A stretch of 64,000 nucleotides of DNA from Cryptomeria japonica. Its lineage: Eukaryota; Streptophyta; Pinopsida; Cupressales; Cupressaceae. The position numbers and the translations under genes are program-made. Below are positions 1 through 11,886 of the stretch, one piece after another (the stretch's first letter is position 1; the number at the start of each line of letters is the position of its first letter). The stretch covers positions 477,246,573-477,310,572 of the forward strand of contig NC_081409.1 in assembly GCF_030272615.1 (NCBI RefSeq). The letters run 5' to 3'. The notes under the pieces are model-generated. The model saw nothing but the letters and a program-made list of their open reading frames with translations. It was not told where the DNA came from and did not search any database.

Positions 1-111
1 CTGATTTCACATTTGAGGTGCGGTTGTAGCCTTGATAGAGACTCAAGGGATATAAGACCAAGGTTTGTAGGTGGGTTTATCACCTTACTGTTGCCAACCT
101 CTATATCAGGT
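1..111 (+). repeat. Gypsy-type LTR tail, first copy
   Basis: About 108 bp here are repeated with modest divergence at 1455-1561. Both copies run from CACATTTGAGGTG to CAACCTCT..ATCA. Copy 2 is followed by a recognisable primer-binding site. Copy 1 is followed by TGGTGTAGAGC, a degraded form of the same site at about 115-125. I read this as the 3' end of an LTR whose start lies outside the window. It could also be an internal duplication of one LTR. Confidence 0.5.
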
Positions 112-1561
112 ATGGTGTAGAGCACCTTCTACTACACCTCTATTTCAAGCACATGGTGGTGTCTACATGTTCATTTGTGATGTAATAATGGGTTGGATCA
201 ATGATCACCCTTGATGTAATTGAGTGTCGATTTGTATGGTCAATAATCTCTTAGGTGAACATATAAACCTAGAGGTTTATTAGGCCATGAAGGCTTGGAA
301 TTCGTATTTTAAATGTTGGTGTGTCTAGGATGTTGTCTTAGGTGTTTGGAGTCTAAAAAATTACAAATAATGACCTTGGATGTGTTTCCATAAGGTCTGA
401 GGGGTTAATAACCAATGTTGTCCTAAGTTGCAAAATATTGCATTTGTTGTCAACCAACTTTTCAAAGTTGCCGATAGGATGCTATCTACTTCTCCAATGG
501 TCCTAACTATTCAAAAATTGGTTATGGAAATTGGAAAAGGTTGATATATGCTTGGACAACCATGGGAAAGATAGAGTTGAGAGTTTTGTAAAGTTTGGTG
601 GAGAAAGTGAATAGAACAAGTCTTATTTTGCCATAACAGTGACATTTTTCCATATTGTTCGTACAGGGTGTGAGATCTACTAATTAATTTTTTGTTTCAT
701 TAGAAAGATCCCTAAAATACCTTTCCAATGCATTTGGTTTGACCTCTTGAAGTGAAGTTTAGTGGAAGTTATAAGCGGCTTACCCTCTACAGGTCTGAAA
801 CCCTCCATTTTCAAGGGTTACAACGCAAATGGGACCCTAACTTGCAATATACTCATTGAGACCTGATGACCATTGGTAGAATGCAAGTTAGGGGCATGTA
901 TTTTGAGATTCCAGAGGGGAGAGGTCAGAGGAGTTGGTTGGTAACCTTACCATCAAGCCGTAGTCTAAATTGTTCAAGGGTTTAGATTAGATTAGATGAG
1001 TTTCATTGAGCATACTATGAGTAATGACTAGATGATGAGTTGAACTAATGAAATTGGAGTATTTGGACATAGAAAAAACCTCCTAAAGAGTTGGAACCTT
1101 CCTATGACCCCATTCTCATATACCTCTTTTATAAAACCGGTCTAACTTGATCAATTAGGCCTATGACCCAAGTAGGTGTTGAAGAGTGCAGGAATAGGGT
1201 GGAACTCCAATCTTTTGGAATCTGATAGTAATTCCAAAAGGGTGTCTAAAACCTAAATTTTTTTAGGGTGTTGTTTTGTATTATTTGGAGAAAAATCCAA
1301 AAAGAGAGTAAAATAGGGCTACTAACCGGTAGGCTTGTTTAAGCCTCAAAAGCCAATATTTGCCTTGTGCTCCAAAGTATCATTATGGGAGACCTTAATA
1401 TGTCTTAGGAAGTGTGTATAAGTGTTGTGCCATCCCTTGTTAGGAGTAAGAATCCAATTTCACATTTGAGGTGTGGTTGTAGCTGTGATAGAGACTCAAG
1501 GGATATAAGACCAAGGTGTGGAGGTGGGTTTATCACCTTACTGCTGCCAACCTCTGCATCA
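112..1561 (+). repeat. Probable 5' LTR region of Gypsy remnant E1
   Basis: There is no coding potential here. The right edge is well placed: the sequence ends GCATCA, then AG, then a tRNA-Met type primer site. This is the same arrangement as at 46231 in element E2. I could not find the left LTR boundary. The segment may combine LTR with older sequence. Confidence 0.45.
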
Positions 1562-1563
1562 AG

Positions 1564-1575
1564 TGGTATTAGAGC
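1564..1575 (+). other. Primer-binding site of E1 (tRNA-iMet type)
   Basis: TGGTATTAGAGC differs at one base from TGGTATCAGAGC, the common plant primer site complementary to initiator tRNA-Met. It lies two bases after the LTR end, as in E2 (46234). Confidence 0.75.
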
Positions 1576-1587
1576 ATAAGAAGAGCC

Positions 1588-2650
1588 TTGGGGAAGAATA
1601 AAGAAATGAAAGATGCAAGAAAGAATAGTGAGGAGATTCCCATTAGATCCATGACAAACATGGATTTAGCCAAGATAGTGGGGGAGCAGGTGGCCAAGAA
1701 TAAAAAGATGGAGGAGGAGATAGAAAGGTTGAAGAGAGACCAGTCAGGAAAGGGAGTTGCATCAACATCTGATGGATAAGTAGAAGAAGAAGAGAGATTA
1801 TTGATGTCAGCAGATCAAATGCAATTTGTTGAAGCCCTTAATAGGGTAAGAAGAAGAGACATAGAGAAGAACAACCTACATTCTCTGGAAAGATGAATCT
1901 AGAAGAGTGTATGGATTGGATAGAAGCAATGGTAAATTTTTTTGAATGTGAAGAGGTACCTGAAAACCAAAGGGTGAAGGTGGCTAAATCCAAAATGAAA
2001 GGTCTAGCTCTTAGTTGGTTGAAATTTCTACAAAATGAAAGAGATGAAGAAGGAAAGAGACCTATAACCTCATGGAAGAAGATGGAGATAGAGATCAAAA
2101 GGTAGTTTGCACCTATAGACTATGAGATAATCTTACACAAGAGATTACAAAATCTAGTCAAAGGGATTTGGATGTCAGTACTTACACCGAGGAGCTCCAC
2201 ATGATGACCCTCAAAGAAAAGATGCTAGAGAGTGAGACACAAAATCTAGCAAAGTACATGAATGGTCTTAAATTTAGTATTCAAGATGAACTGAGTTTTT
2301 TCAACCCTGAATCAGTGTACAAGTGTTTTCAAATGGCACTTAGGATTGAGGAGAAGCAAAAAAGTAGAGGAGAACACAATAATAGAGGAAAGGGTACAAG
2401 TTTCAGAGGCGAAGGTACATTCAATGGAAGAGGATCATCTCCTAAACCCCAAGGAGAGTCCAACCATCAGGAACAAGAGGGAGAATCAAGGAACAAAGGT
2501 AGCTTTAGAGGAAGGAGGGGAGATTGTAGAGGAAGATTCGGTGGAAGAGGACCTAGTGTCTTCACTGGTAGGTGTTTTTCATGCAACCAATTTGGGCATT
2601 AGTCATTCAGATGTCCTGAGAAGCTAAGCAATGGTAGCCAAGAAGGTGAT
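1588..2650 (+). pseudogene. gag: Broken Ty3/Gypsy gag (element E1)
   Basis: This is a capsid-like polyprotein N-terminus that would package element RNA. The first 60 codons are charged. A Gypsy gag core follows (MNLEECMDWIEAMVNFF, then KMKGLALSWLKFL, about 1893-2105). After it come a second block (YTEELHMMTLKEKM, YMNGLKFSIQDE) and an Arg/Gly-rich tail ending in a CCHC zinc knuckle at about 2571-2615. The reading frame changes at least twice (near 1800 and 2110-2168). In-frame TAG codons occur where Gln is expected, one of them inside the knuckle between H and SFRC. It is homologous to the gag of E2 at 46.4 kb. Non-functional. Confidence 0.85.
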
Positions 2651-3334
2651 AGGAGAGAATATTTAATACAAGAAGAAGATAGTCAAAGCATGACCTTTTA
2701 CCACACATCAACTTCAAAGTCTGCAAATCCGAAGCAAGAAGAACTCTTGATGATCAATAGGACCCTCTTGGAAGTGCGAACCATCAAAGAACCACCTTAG
2801 AGGAAATCTCTTTTCAGAACCTTCTGCAAGGTACAAGGCAAAGTATGCAAAGTCATTGTGGACTCAGGGTCCACATATAACAAAGCTTTTGTTGAAATGG
2901 TTAGTAAGCTTAACTTGCAAAGAATACCCCATCCCCATCCCTATAAAGTGTCTTGGTTGAATAGAGGTCAACAAGCCCTGATTAGTGAGAAAGTTTGCAT
3001 AGAATTTTCAATAAGTGAATACAAAGATAGGGTGTTGTGTGATATAGTAGAAATGGATGCTTGTCATTTGCTACTAGGCAAGCCTTGGCAATATGATGTA
3101 GATGTTAGGCATGAGGGAAGGAAGAATGTTTACACCATCACCAAGAATGGGGTGAACTTCACTATGACACCTCTTCCGGATGACAGTAAGGATAAGCACA
3201 TCGTGACTAGTGTCATGCTAGTGGATGAGAGGGAGTTCATGAAGGGTTTGAAGGAGAAGGATAATCCTTTCTTTGCAATAGTTTTCAAGCATAAGATTGA
3301 ACCTAATAAGCATCCTAAGAACCAAGAGACATAA
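2651..3334 (+). pseudogene. Gypsy retropepsin segment (element E1)
   Basis: This is an aspartic protease domain that would process the polyprotein. The active-site motif is VIVDSGST near 2850. It is followed by SWLNRGQQALISEKVCIEF, a CDIVEMDACHLLLGKPWQ block and a RKNVYTITKNGVNF block, the usual order after the protease of plant Gypsy elements. The open part spans 2858-3334 (about 158 codons) and is preceded by a TAG in a PPQRK-like context. No reverse transcriptase or integrase follows. Sequence beyond 3335 belongs to a different element on the other strand, so E1 is truncated or was always short, like E2. Confidence 0.85.
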
Positions 3335-3429
3335 ATCTATAGTAGGATAAGTGAAATCATCAAGCATCTTAATAATAAAATAAGATTTATTTAGTATTCT
3401 TCTTCATACAATTGTTTTGTATAAATATG

Positions 3430-4110
3430 TTATTTATTAATAACATTAATCATACATAGTAGATCAATGAGCACTCCTCATGAGAGCTTTCCTTTAATTT
3501 TCATAGTAATGCATAATGGTCCATCAGGTGCATCAATAATATCTCTTGTTTCAAAGGTGATGTGAGGGTTAGGTCTAGGCTTAGGTTTCTCATTAAGGTT
3601 CACAACATGGTTGTTATTTTCTAGAAACATGTCATTAGTATCTATAATGTTTGAATATTTAGGCTAAACAACATTGGTAGAATGGGAAGGCAAACGATTG
3701 GTAAAGATTTGCAAGTTTTTATTGGGAGGTGCCACAAATTTAAATATTTCCTTTATCATTCACACCCTCCATAATTATTGTATTATAATTAATAGGATCT
3801 TGATTCACATGTTTTAATTTATAGACTTTTTAGTATCATGGTCGACTTGATGATGGTATTAGAAAAGGGCTTTAGGATCAAAGGAACTTGAAAAAGGCTT
3901 AGAGGTATGTATAGGTTTGATGGGAGGAAGCTTCATCACATTAAAATTAATCAATTTAAGCATGATGCTATGCAATAGTTTAGAAAGAGGAGTAAAATTA
4001 TGACATGTAAAGATTGATGATAAAGAGGCACCTAGTGTTCTAGCTACTACTTGTGTATCAATATGATTGGAGGAATTATTATTGATTTTGATGAAATTAT
4101 TTTTTTATTT
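3430..4110 (-). pseudogene. Gypsy gag tail and retropepsin start (element I)
   Basis: Read on the minus strand, about 4.1-3.8 kb gives a degraded YHHQ..H.T linker like the short zinc-finger-like region at the end of Tat/Athila-type gag. Next comes FVAPPNKNLQIFTNRLPSHS. At about 3.5 kb comes DGPLCITMKIKGKLS, then GVLID and INVI, the expected form of the protease active-site strand, but with the DSG-type triad lost. Stops and small frame changes are frequent. It is separated by about 36 kb from the matching gag N-terminus at 40.3-41.5 kb. That gap is explained only partly by insertion B. Confidence 0.6.
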
Positions 4111-5399
4111 TTGGAATTTTGAAAGGAGCGATGAGCTTATTCATTCTCATCAATCAAATCCATTGATGAAGAGATTCAAATTAACTCACTTGAAGATAAT
4201 AATTATGGAGTGTTGTTCATAAGAGTGTGAAAGAAGTAAAATCAAAAATAAAATCTTAATATCTAATATCCTTTTGTAAATTATTAATGAAATTTTTTTG
4301 AACATTGTTGGGCAAATATTTTGTAGGTGACTTTTATATTAACTACTCACAAAATAGTAACTTTAGACACAGTGTGAGAGATATAATCTCTCCTCTTGGA
4401 AAAGGGGAGGCACCCTTCTTATTTTTTCTATAATCAACTAAAAACTTATTTAGAAAAGTAAACTCATCTAGAATTGAGATGTTACATATATCAATTCCTC
4501 TTTCTTTAGGAAGGATTCACTCTTGTTTACAACAACCTTGATACAAACTCATAATTTCTACAATTTCACTATAAAACATCTATTGGAGAAATAATACCAA
4601 TATGTATAGTGTTAGACAAAATAAAAACCATATACATATTAGTGAACTAAATATTTAGAAAACTACACAAGCACAAATACTTATGCACTATTCTAGAATG
4701 ATTTGACAATAAAAAATGCAATATATGACAGCTCAAAGACTTGCTATATAATACACTTTAGAAATTGTAAGGGTAAGAAGAATCATGGCACAAATACTAT
4801 GAGTTCACCTTAGCATAAGTACTAACTATTCTTTATTCAAACTCAAGTTTTATAGTCCAAAGTTTGCAAGAAATCAGATTTAAAGCTCTCTTAAATACAC
4901 AACAATAATACTCTCACATTTATTTCCAATTAACTCAAGATAATACTATCACTATGACATAGGAACACAATGACTGCATAAGATTAAGCTTCAACACAAA
5001 TATTGAACACCCAATCACTCTTTTTATTAACTTGAAAATCAGATTTGCAGTTTAAAATCAAAATTTCATATCGCTACAAATTTTGACAGAGTTTTCTTGT
5101 TTGCTTAAAATTTAAAAATTTACAAAGTGCTTTATCATATATATATATAGGGGATATGAGAAAAATGTGGGAAAATTATAACTAACTTTGATTTATTCAA
5201 CATTAAAATTCATAAACTATTTTGACTTGTAATGTGATTACATGTAATTGCATATTCTGATTTTACATGTAATGTGTCAAACCAAAATCATAAAAACTAC
5301 TTCCTAGAAAACATATAAAAATGACTAAGCCTCATGAGAAACTTCTTCATTGTCTTCATCCTTGGCCATGAATTATTTAAACTTGTGCAATGAATCTTG
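4111..5399. other. AT-rich stretch without a recognisable gene
   Basis: No reading frame of interest on either strand. It contains a (TA)n run near 5140 and, at about 5228-5273, TGTAAT/ATTACA inverted motifs that resemble the stems of the array at 39.1-40.1 kb. It may be a non-coding or LTR part of the element carrying ORF H. I found no duplicate elsewhere in the window. Confidence 0.4.
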
Positions 5400-5902
5400 A
5401 ATCTTTTCATTATGTATGACTTGCAATGGTTGTGACTCTTGTGATGACATCTTCATAGCTTATGAAGTAAATTATGTATTTCTAGATAATACCTTGCATC
5501 TTATCTAAGAACACTTGAAGATCTATGAATTTATGAATGGAAGCCAAAGAGAAATGATCGACGTCAAGCTTCATGAAGACCAGTGAAGTGAACTTAGAAA
5601 GAATGGTATCTTTACGAAGTAATTCTTCATCTTCGCCTACCAACTTGCAGTGGATCTCTTCAAACTTGACAAGGATGTCCTGCCTCTTTTCAGTACTTGA
5701 CTTGATAGATGATTCCAAATCATTTATCAAATCTATAGTTACCTCATCTCTATTACTCATGAGTTATTTAAACTTGGTATATTATTTTCTAGAAGATATG
5801 ACACCATTATCACATAACACATCCAACTCTAGATCTATGAATTTGAGCCAAATTTCCATATCATTCTACCAAAAACTATAATTCTAGAGACATGAATTCC
5901 AA
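5400..5902 (-). pseudogene. C-terminal part of unrecognised ORF H
   Basis: The minus-strand frame 5482-5760 (92 codons) is rich in Lys/Glu and looks helical (DLINDLESSIKSSTEKRQ.., FEEIHCKLVGEDEELLRKD). Upstream on the minus strand a broken frame (SGMGHTLEFMSLEL) crosses the insertion point of element B and continues at 36133. This agrees with one old ORF split by B. Similar acidic/coiled segments lie near the C-terminus of the homologous ORF G at 55.2-57.2 kb. Function unknown. Confidence 0.5.
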
Positions 5903-5907
5903 AGTGT

Positions 5908-6865
5908 TGATCTTATGATGAATCAATAAGGATTCAAACAATTACTGAGAGACCGGGGGGGGTGAATCAGTAGATAGAAAACTAACAAAAACTTTCACCA
6001 ACCTCAAAAACAATCTCACAAGTCAATCTCTGAACTAACTGGTTCAAACATTGAACTACAAATTTCAATAGTATTGATAGTTTACCGGTTTGACTGGCAT
6101 ATCAAAATAACAATATAACAACTCTGAAACTCTCAAACCATTTATATAAAACATCAAAATACTTTACTAACAATAGTAAAAGCACATTTCAGATAACTAT
6201 CTGTCATCTTAACATATCTAAGTGGATTTAACAGTTAAGAAAATTAACCATATCAAACATAACCAAAAAAATCATTCACCACTTGACACAATGATTTTTG
6301 ACGTGGAAATCCAAATGGGAAAAACAATGGTGGGGATGAATACCCACAAGTATTCTGAACTCTTCTGAAGTTTGTCCTGTTAGGAGCCAAGCTTGTTAAA
6401 GCTTTTATAAAATGTCCTATTAGGAACAAATCTTTTTAGGGACCACCCGGTTAAGGGATTGACTATAATGCCCTGTTAGAAGAAATATCTTGTTAGGAGT
6501 AACCTTGGTAGAGGATTTGAAATCCAAGCTAATGGATCACCTAGTTAGAGGATTTAGATAGAACTAAGCCTATTAAAGCTTACCCAGTTAAGGGATTTGA
6601 CTATTGTAATTGATAGAGAACAATAGGGGTTTGATGATCTGGTAAATAACACTACTTTGCTTGATGATATCCTTTTCATGCTCCTATCTACCTATACACA
6701 TACTGCAGATACACCTTCTAGTTCAACAATCAATCACACTAACACTTAAACAAAATTGTCAACACTAAAACAAAACAACTCATCAACCTTATAAGAAAAA
6801 TAATAGGTCGGTAACACATCACAAACCTAAGATCTCATAGAGATTACAAACAAATCAATTCAAGT
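5908..6865 (-). repeat. 3' LTR of element B, first part
   Basis: Starts TGATCTTATGATGAATC and matches 34719-35670. It holds a G-tract (GGGGGGGG near 5955) and the block GTGGAAATCCAAATGGG at 6303, then repeated CTGTTAGGAG / GTTAAGGGATTG motifs at 6370-6610. It breaks off at 6865, where CAAGT is duplicated around element A. Confidence 0.93.
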
Positions 6866-7642
6866 TGTAAGCTCTGATGCCAATTGTTAATAAGATGAGA
6901 GGGGGGGTGAATCATACAAACTTAACCTTCAATATATTCAACAGATTCAACCTTGGTAGCTTTAATAGATATATGTAACCAAAACTATAATACATGCAAG
7001 CTTAAGAACACATAATCATAACAACACTCATAACACCAAATTTAATGTGGAAACCCAAATAGGGAAAAACCACTGTGGGATTTCAGACCCACTAAGAAAT
7101 ATACTCTTCTAGAGTATGTTGGGTTAAAAGCAAATCTTGTTAAATATTAGAAACACATTGCTAGATGTGACCCAGTTAAGGGATTTCCCTCAGATCTGTT
7201 AGGATCTTCACCTTGTTAGAGGTGACCTTGTTAAAGGGTTTCAAACACTCAATCAAAATGTCACCTTGCTAGAGGATTTACAAATAAGACTGTTAAGTCC
7301 ACTCGGTTAAGATATTTTCTATCACTTACAAATAAATAACAGTAATGAGTATGTCTGCAACTTTGCATCTAAAATGCTAAAGCAGATTCTTATTTGCTTA
7401 ATACAATCTAGTCATAGGACTTATCTTGTCCCTCTACTGGGCTCCTTACTCTATTATTCAAATAGATCTTCAAGCTTCTGTGCTTGGTAATCATGATGTA
7501 GCATCCCTATGCTTACACTTAGCCGCATACATTGTTTATCAACAGTTCCTTATTTATAAACAATTTGCTAACTGCTTAATCTCTTTGATCACATTTCCCA
7601 TGATCAATCATAGCCATCAGATCTTCAATCTTGACCAGGTTA
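6866..7642 (-). repeat. 3' LTR of element A, first part
   Basis: Starts TGTAAGCTCTGATGCCAATT and matches 28224-28999. The segment 6871-6882 reads GCTCTGATGCCA, the complement of a primer-site-like TGGCATCAGAGC lying inside the LTR itself. A G-tract lies at about 6901 and the conserved GTGGAAACCCAAAT block at about 7051. It ends in GGTTA, the mutated target copy flanking element C. Confidence 0.93.
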
Positions 7643-9187
7643 TGTAGATCAGGAAATTGAAAATCATCAAAACAATAGCATTTAGGACAACCACTAAACC
7701 TAAAGCTGCTATGAAAGTAATCCCAATCCAATCAATGAAGACATAAAGACAAGATATTCAAATCAAATGAAATCGAAGCAAACTGACGCAGATATCTCCT
7801 TCATGTGGCTCCATTGTTCTTCTTTCACCTTCAAATTTGATGTGGTTCTCACCTACAAGTGCAAAATGCAAGTGGAAAGAAAGTTGTTGAGAGATGAAAT
7901 TCGCAGTATAAGGTTACTTGAAAATGTGATTGATTTCCCCTTCATTGAATAAACTCATCCAATTTATAGACAAATTGGAGAGAGGACAAGATTAGCATGA
8001 AGAGATTTGAAAGGAAATTCAAATCAAGAATGGCAAAATTATGACAAATGTATGACAATTTCTATGCAAGGTGTATGACAAATTATGACAAGATTGAAAT
8101 TCCATTCCCATGACAAAAGGGAAGAGAGAAAATAGCCTCCATGATTGCAACAAATGGAAACATAAACATAGGAGAAAATGAGGGAATGAAATTAGGGGAA
8201 ATATTAGAAAAATTAAAGAAAATAGGAGAAATAGAAATGAGGAATTAGGAGAAATTAGCAAATTAGAAAATTGAGGAAAAAGATGAAATAGAAATTAGGT
8301 GAATTAATTAATAGATTTTCATCCATTAATTAATTCATGAAAGAGACCTAGGACTAAATAAATAGATTTATTTAACCCACAAAGAAGAATAAAAGGATTA
8401 AATGAACAAATCATAAAACCCTAGAAATAAGAGGACAAGGAATTAGGTCAAGACAACAAGAAATTAATGTAGGTTCGATCATGATTCTAATTTACAAAAG
8501 ACCAATGTTGATAAATGATTGAGAGTGGCTGACAAAAATCAATGACAAATTGACCAAGATTGACAAGAAGATCAAATTGATAGGCGCCAATTGACGAGGA
8601 ACAATGACTAATCGATCCAAATTGACATGATTGAAAAGGACAAGGATTGATGATGAATCGATCACAAAATGACAAGATTGACAAGAACAAGGATCGATGA
8701 TAAATCGATCACAAAATGAAAAGATTGACAAGGACAAGGATCAATGACGAATCGATCGCAAAATGACGAGATTGACAAGGACAAGGATCGATGATGAATC
8801 GATTGCAAAATGATGAGATTGACAAATTGATAATCGCAAATGATTACTAACAAGCTAAAGATGATTGAAAGATTGGCAAGAGGACAAAACCCTAATTCTA
8901 TAATCAATTAGGATTGATGATGTCCAAAATGATGATAAATGAGCACGCACCATGATGCGACAGGATAAGACTGACCAAAATCATGACTGAAGATTGCTAT
9001 CGACAAGACCTAATTCAAAAGAGAGAAAAATGAGGAATGCAGAAGAAGGACTCGATGCTCGCAAATGATAAAGACCAAATGCACAACATAGAAGAAATGT
9101 TAATGCGACGCAAGAACCCTAAAATAAGGCAATGCGCAAATGTTAAAGTATGACTCCACAAGCGTTGACCATTTTTAGATGTCTACA
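7643..9187 (-). repeat. 3' LTR of element C
   Basis: Matches 21449-22947 at high identity, apart from one extra 47-bp tandem unit that accounts for the length difference. The ends are the inverted TGTAGA/TCTACA. Parts are AT-rich and palindromic (TTAATTAAT near 8310-8335). Small reading frames inside it are repeat artefacts. Confidence 0.95.
8623..8810. repeat. 47-bp tandem repeat, four copies, in the left LTR of C
   Basis: Four head-to-tail units of exactly 47 bp, each with GACAAGGACAAGGATCGATG and an ATCGAT palindrome. The right LTR has three units (22429-22569). Confidence 0.93.
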
Positions 9188-9205
9188 TTTTGCCCCTCTT
9201 TGAGA
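9188..9205 (-). other. Polypurine tract of element C
   Basis: On the minus strand this reads CAAAGAGGGGCAAAA directly before TGTAGACATC, the start of the 3' LTR. A purine run next to the LTR primes plus-strand DNA synthesis and fixes the orientation of C. D has the same motif at 15657. Confidence 0.88.
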
Positions 9206-9736
9206 CAATGTGATTCTAAGCATAGTTTCAAAGAACAATAATGAAAATGCCCCAGACAATAATAATGACATATGCATGCCCCCTTAAGGAATTGGCCGAA
9301 AAAATCCAGAAAAGAGGCCAAGTGATCGATAAGAATGACAGAAGATGATAGGTTCGAACGGATCAAAATCGAAGGTCGGATGTACAAAGGACAAGCAGTG
9401 GAAGGCACAAAAGACCACGACCATCATAAGATGGAGAGCATGCACGTCCATCTAGGTACTAACAAAGATCTATATAGGAGACAAGGAGAAGGAAAAGAGT
9501 TCATTTGCACTGGCCAAAGTGGAGGAGTTGTTGCTCAGGAAAAAGGACCCTTGCAGAGAGATGGTGAACATTCCAATGGAAGATCACCTTGGGGAATGTG
9601 TACACACCTATAAACGATCAGACGATGTGGGAGCAGTGGTATGTAGCTCAAAAATCCATATGTTCAATTTCATGAATTTTGCTTGATTGCAAGACATTGC
9701 GGGGCCCACAGGGGAGGGAAAAATGCAGATCTACGC

Positions 9737-9850
9737 CTGTGTGGAGATGTTCTGCACCTGTGTAGAGATGTTCTGCACCTATGTAAGGTACACAGGTGCA
9801 ACTTGATGCTGCACAAGTGCAAGACAGTGTGCACAAGCGCAATTGTGCAC
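9737..9850. repeat. Degenerate CCTGTGT motif array in C
   Basis: Several GCACCTGTGTAG / ACACAGGTGC copies. Two form good inverted repeats: TGCACCTATGTA with TACACAGGTGCA at about 9775-9801, and GTGCACAA..TTGTGCAC at about 9831-9852. It lies about 550 bp inside the 3' LTR, the same place as the 20-bp array of D. Confidence 0.6.
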
Positions 9851-10779
9851 TTATGACCAAACTAGACCGAATGGACTGCCAAGACTGACGAAAGAAATGT
9901 TAGTAAGAAGAAATTAGACAGAGGACAGTTAGAGATGAAGGAAAACTTGCTTTCATAAATGCAGATAAGTAGGTGAGAACTTTTATTTATTGTAGCAAAG
10001 CGGATGCAGAGCATCATGGCATTGAAGGCCAGAGCTGGAACGCAACCCCTTTTACAAAAGACAGACACATCACACACAAGGAATGAGTGAAGCATCCTAG
10101 GGTGCATACATCAAGGGTCGAGGTCTGTGTGACGTTCACAAAGCGACTGTACTTATCATAGACACCCAATGATATAGTTGCCCTAGTTTGTGACAAACAT
10201 TCCACAAACAACAAACACAACAAAAAAAAAGGAAAGGGACCATGAACCATCCCGGTCACTCTAAATCACTCAGTGACATCATCGAGAAACATAGGAACAT
10301 GATCGAAGCCAAAGATAAATTAGTAAAAAGATAAGACGCACAAATTCAACCAAGTCAAACAAACAGTCTGATCATCATTGTCAAAAGTGGAAAACAAGAA
10401 TGATCATGCTGTCTGGTTTCAGGGAATGCGGTACCCCATCGAAGACAGGACACAGTCTGGTTTCGAGTATACCACACCCTGTATAAGACCCATGATAATG
10501 TTGACAAGGACCAATGGTAACGTTGATGCTATTTGGACTGATGTGACATCTGTGATCAGGTTGAATGCTTGCTTGGTCAAACAGTTTATCTGTTAATGCG
10601 TGATTTCATTAAAGCACAATGTTTGATTGATTGTTGTTGGATGTATGCTCAGCAATCTGTCTATGCACAAAGGGGACCATTTATTGACAAAATACAAAAT
10701 GCCAAAGAAATTGTTTTTGGATTTTGATGTTTTTCACTTTGTAGGAATTTCGAGTTTTTTACAATTTTTTTTGTTCATT

Positions 10780-10910
10780 TTTCAGGACTTTATTTGACTT
10801 TTTAGGGATTTTTTCTGGACATTATTTGATTTTTAGGGATTTTTTCAGGACATTATATGATTTTTAAAAAAAATTTTAGGAATTTTTTCAAGACATTATT
10901 TAATTTTTTT
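10780..10910. repeat. T-rich tandem repeat in C
   Basis: Four imperfect units of about 31-43 bp with TTTTCAGGACATTATTTGAT and TTTAGGGATT. Nothing coding. Confidence 0.7.
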
Positions 10911-11886
10911 GGATTTTTTATGATTTTGCCCCCAGTGTCTAGCAAGGCAAGGAATATGACAGGTGAATAAATAGGCTTGCTGAAATGATGGTGGATAGAG
11001 GGAAGACAAAGGCCTTTTATCATGGAGACAATATAGATGCAATTTTCAAGGGCTATTGCATGATGGGACAAGAGACTGGATATGACAATGTAAAGCAGTG
11101 ACATGGCATGAGGGACATGTCAAGAGGTTTTTGAAACCATGTTTAAATTTTGCGCCCTTATGTCAGATCAAGATCAAGGAATGAAAAAGAGTGTATGGAT
11201 AGTGATAAGATATGGATAGGATAAGCAAGACCAAGAATGGATAAGGGACATGGACTGAAGGTTGGGGTAGGCTAAGGGATAGTGGCAGAAAGTTGCAATA
11301 AGCTAGGGAATATGGATGAAAGGTTATAATAAGCAAATGGATAAAGACCAAAAGCTATGATGGACTAAAAGCTGCAAACAAGATACATGATGCTCATGAA
11401 TATCCTCAGCCTTGTCAAGATCAAAGGTGGAAAGGGAAACTGGACATGAGGGACAATAGAATATGAAGGGTAATGATAGGGGTTTGATAGAATAATGGAA
11501 CAATGAAATACAAAAGGATATGATAGGATAAAACCTGTCCCCAAGTATGGTATGCAAGAAGTTCATAGATTACACATGATGCCTGTTTGCTAGGTTTTCA
11601 TCATGGGACTTGCCCAAGGCGCCTGTTTGCCAGGTTTTCACCAGTGGACGAATTATTTTTGCTTTACTTTTTTTTTTTCTTTTTCTTTTTTTCTCACTTT
11701 TTTTTTTTTTTTGGATTTTGACATTTTAGTCGAAAATGGACACATGATAGGGGATGGAAGAAGGACTCAAACATCTTTTTTTTTGGATAGTAGCCTTGAA
11801 AAAAATGGACCATGACCTTTAAAAGTATGCTCAAAGACGTTGGTAGGATAAGGACATGGAAAAAGAGATGAAATTAAGGCAAGAAT

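Larger units (their letters stand above)
9206..11886 (-). other. 3' non-coding region of element C
   Basis: No credible gene. The first 150 bp or so resemble the region next to the 3' LTR of D (GTTTCAAAGAA, TGCCCCAG, GCCCCCT in the same order), so C and D share a 3' module. A remnant CCTGTGT array lies at 9737-9850 and T-rich repeats at 10780-10910. There are long T runs near 11665-11715 and a duplicated CCTGTTTGC.AGGTTTTCA motif at 11581-11640. The motif TTTTGCCCCCAGTG near 10925 looks like an extra internal polypurine tract (minus strand). Confidence 0.6.

Noticed and set aside
5573-5881. 102-codon plus-strand frame
   Set aside because: Overlaps the minus-strand H fragment. The minus reading fits the flanking context better.
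7426-7952. Short plus-strand frames near the A/C junction
   Set aside because: They lie in LTR sequence and recur in the partner LTRs (28838-29092, 21573-21806).
8487-8907. Several overlapping minus-strand frames rich in Ser/Ile/Cys
   Set aside because: Translations of the 47-bp tandem repeat in the LTR of C. The same frames recur at 22217-22663.
9335-9613. 92-codon frame on the plus strand of C
   Set aside because: Composition is unremarkable and there is no motif. It lies where the PMD leader would be and may be its remnant, but I cannot support a gene.
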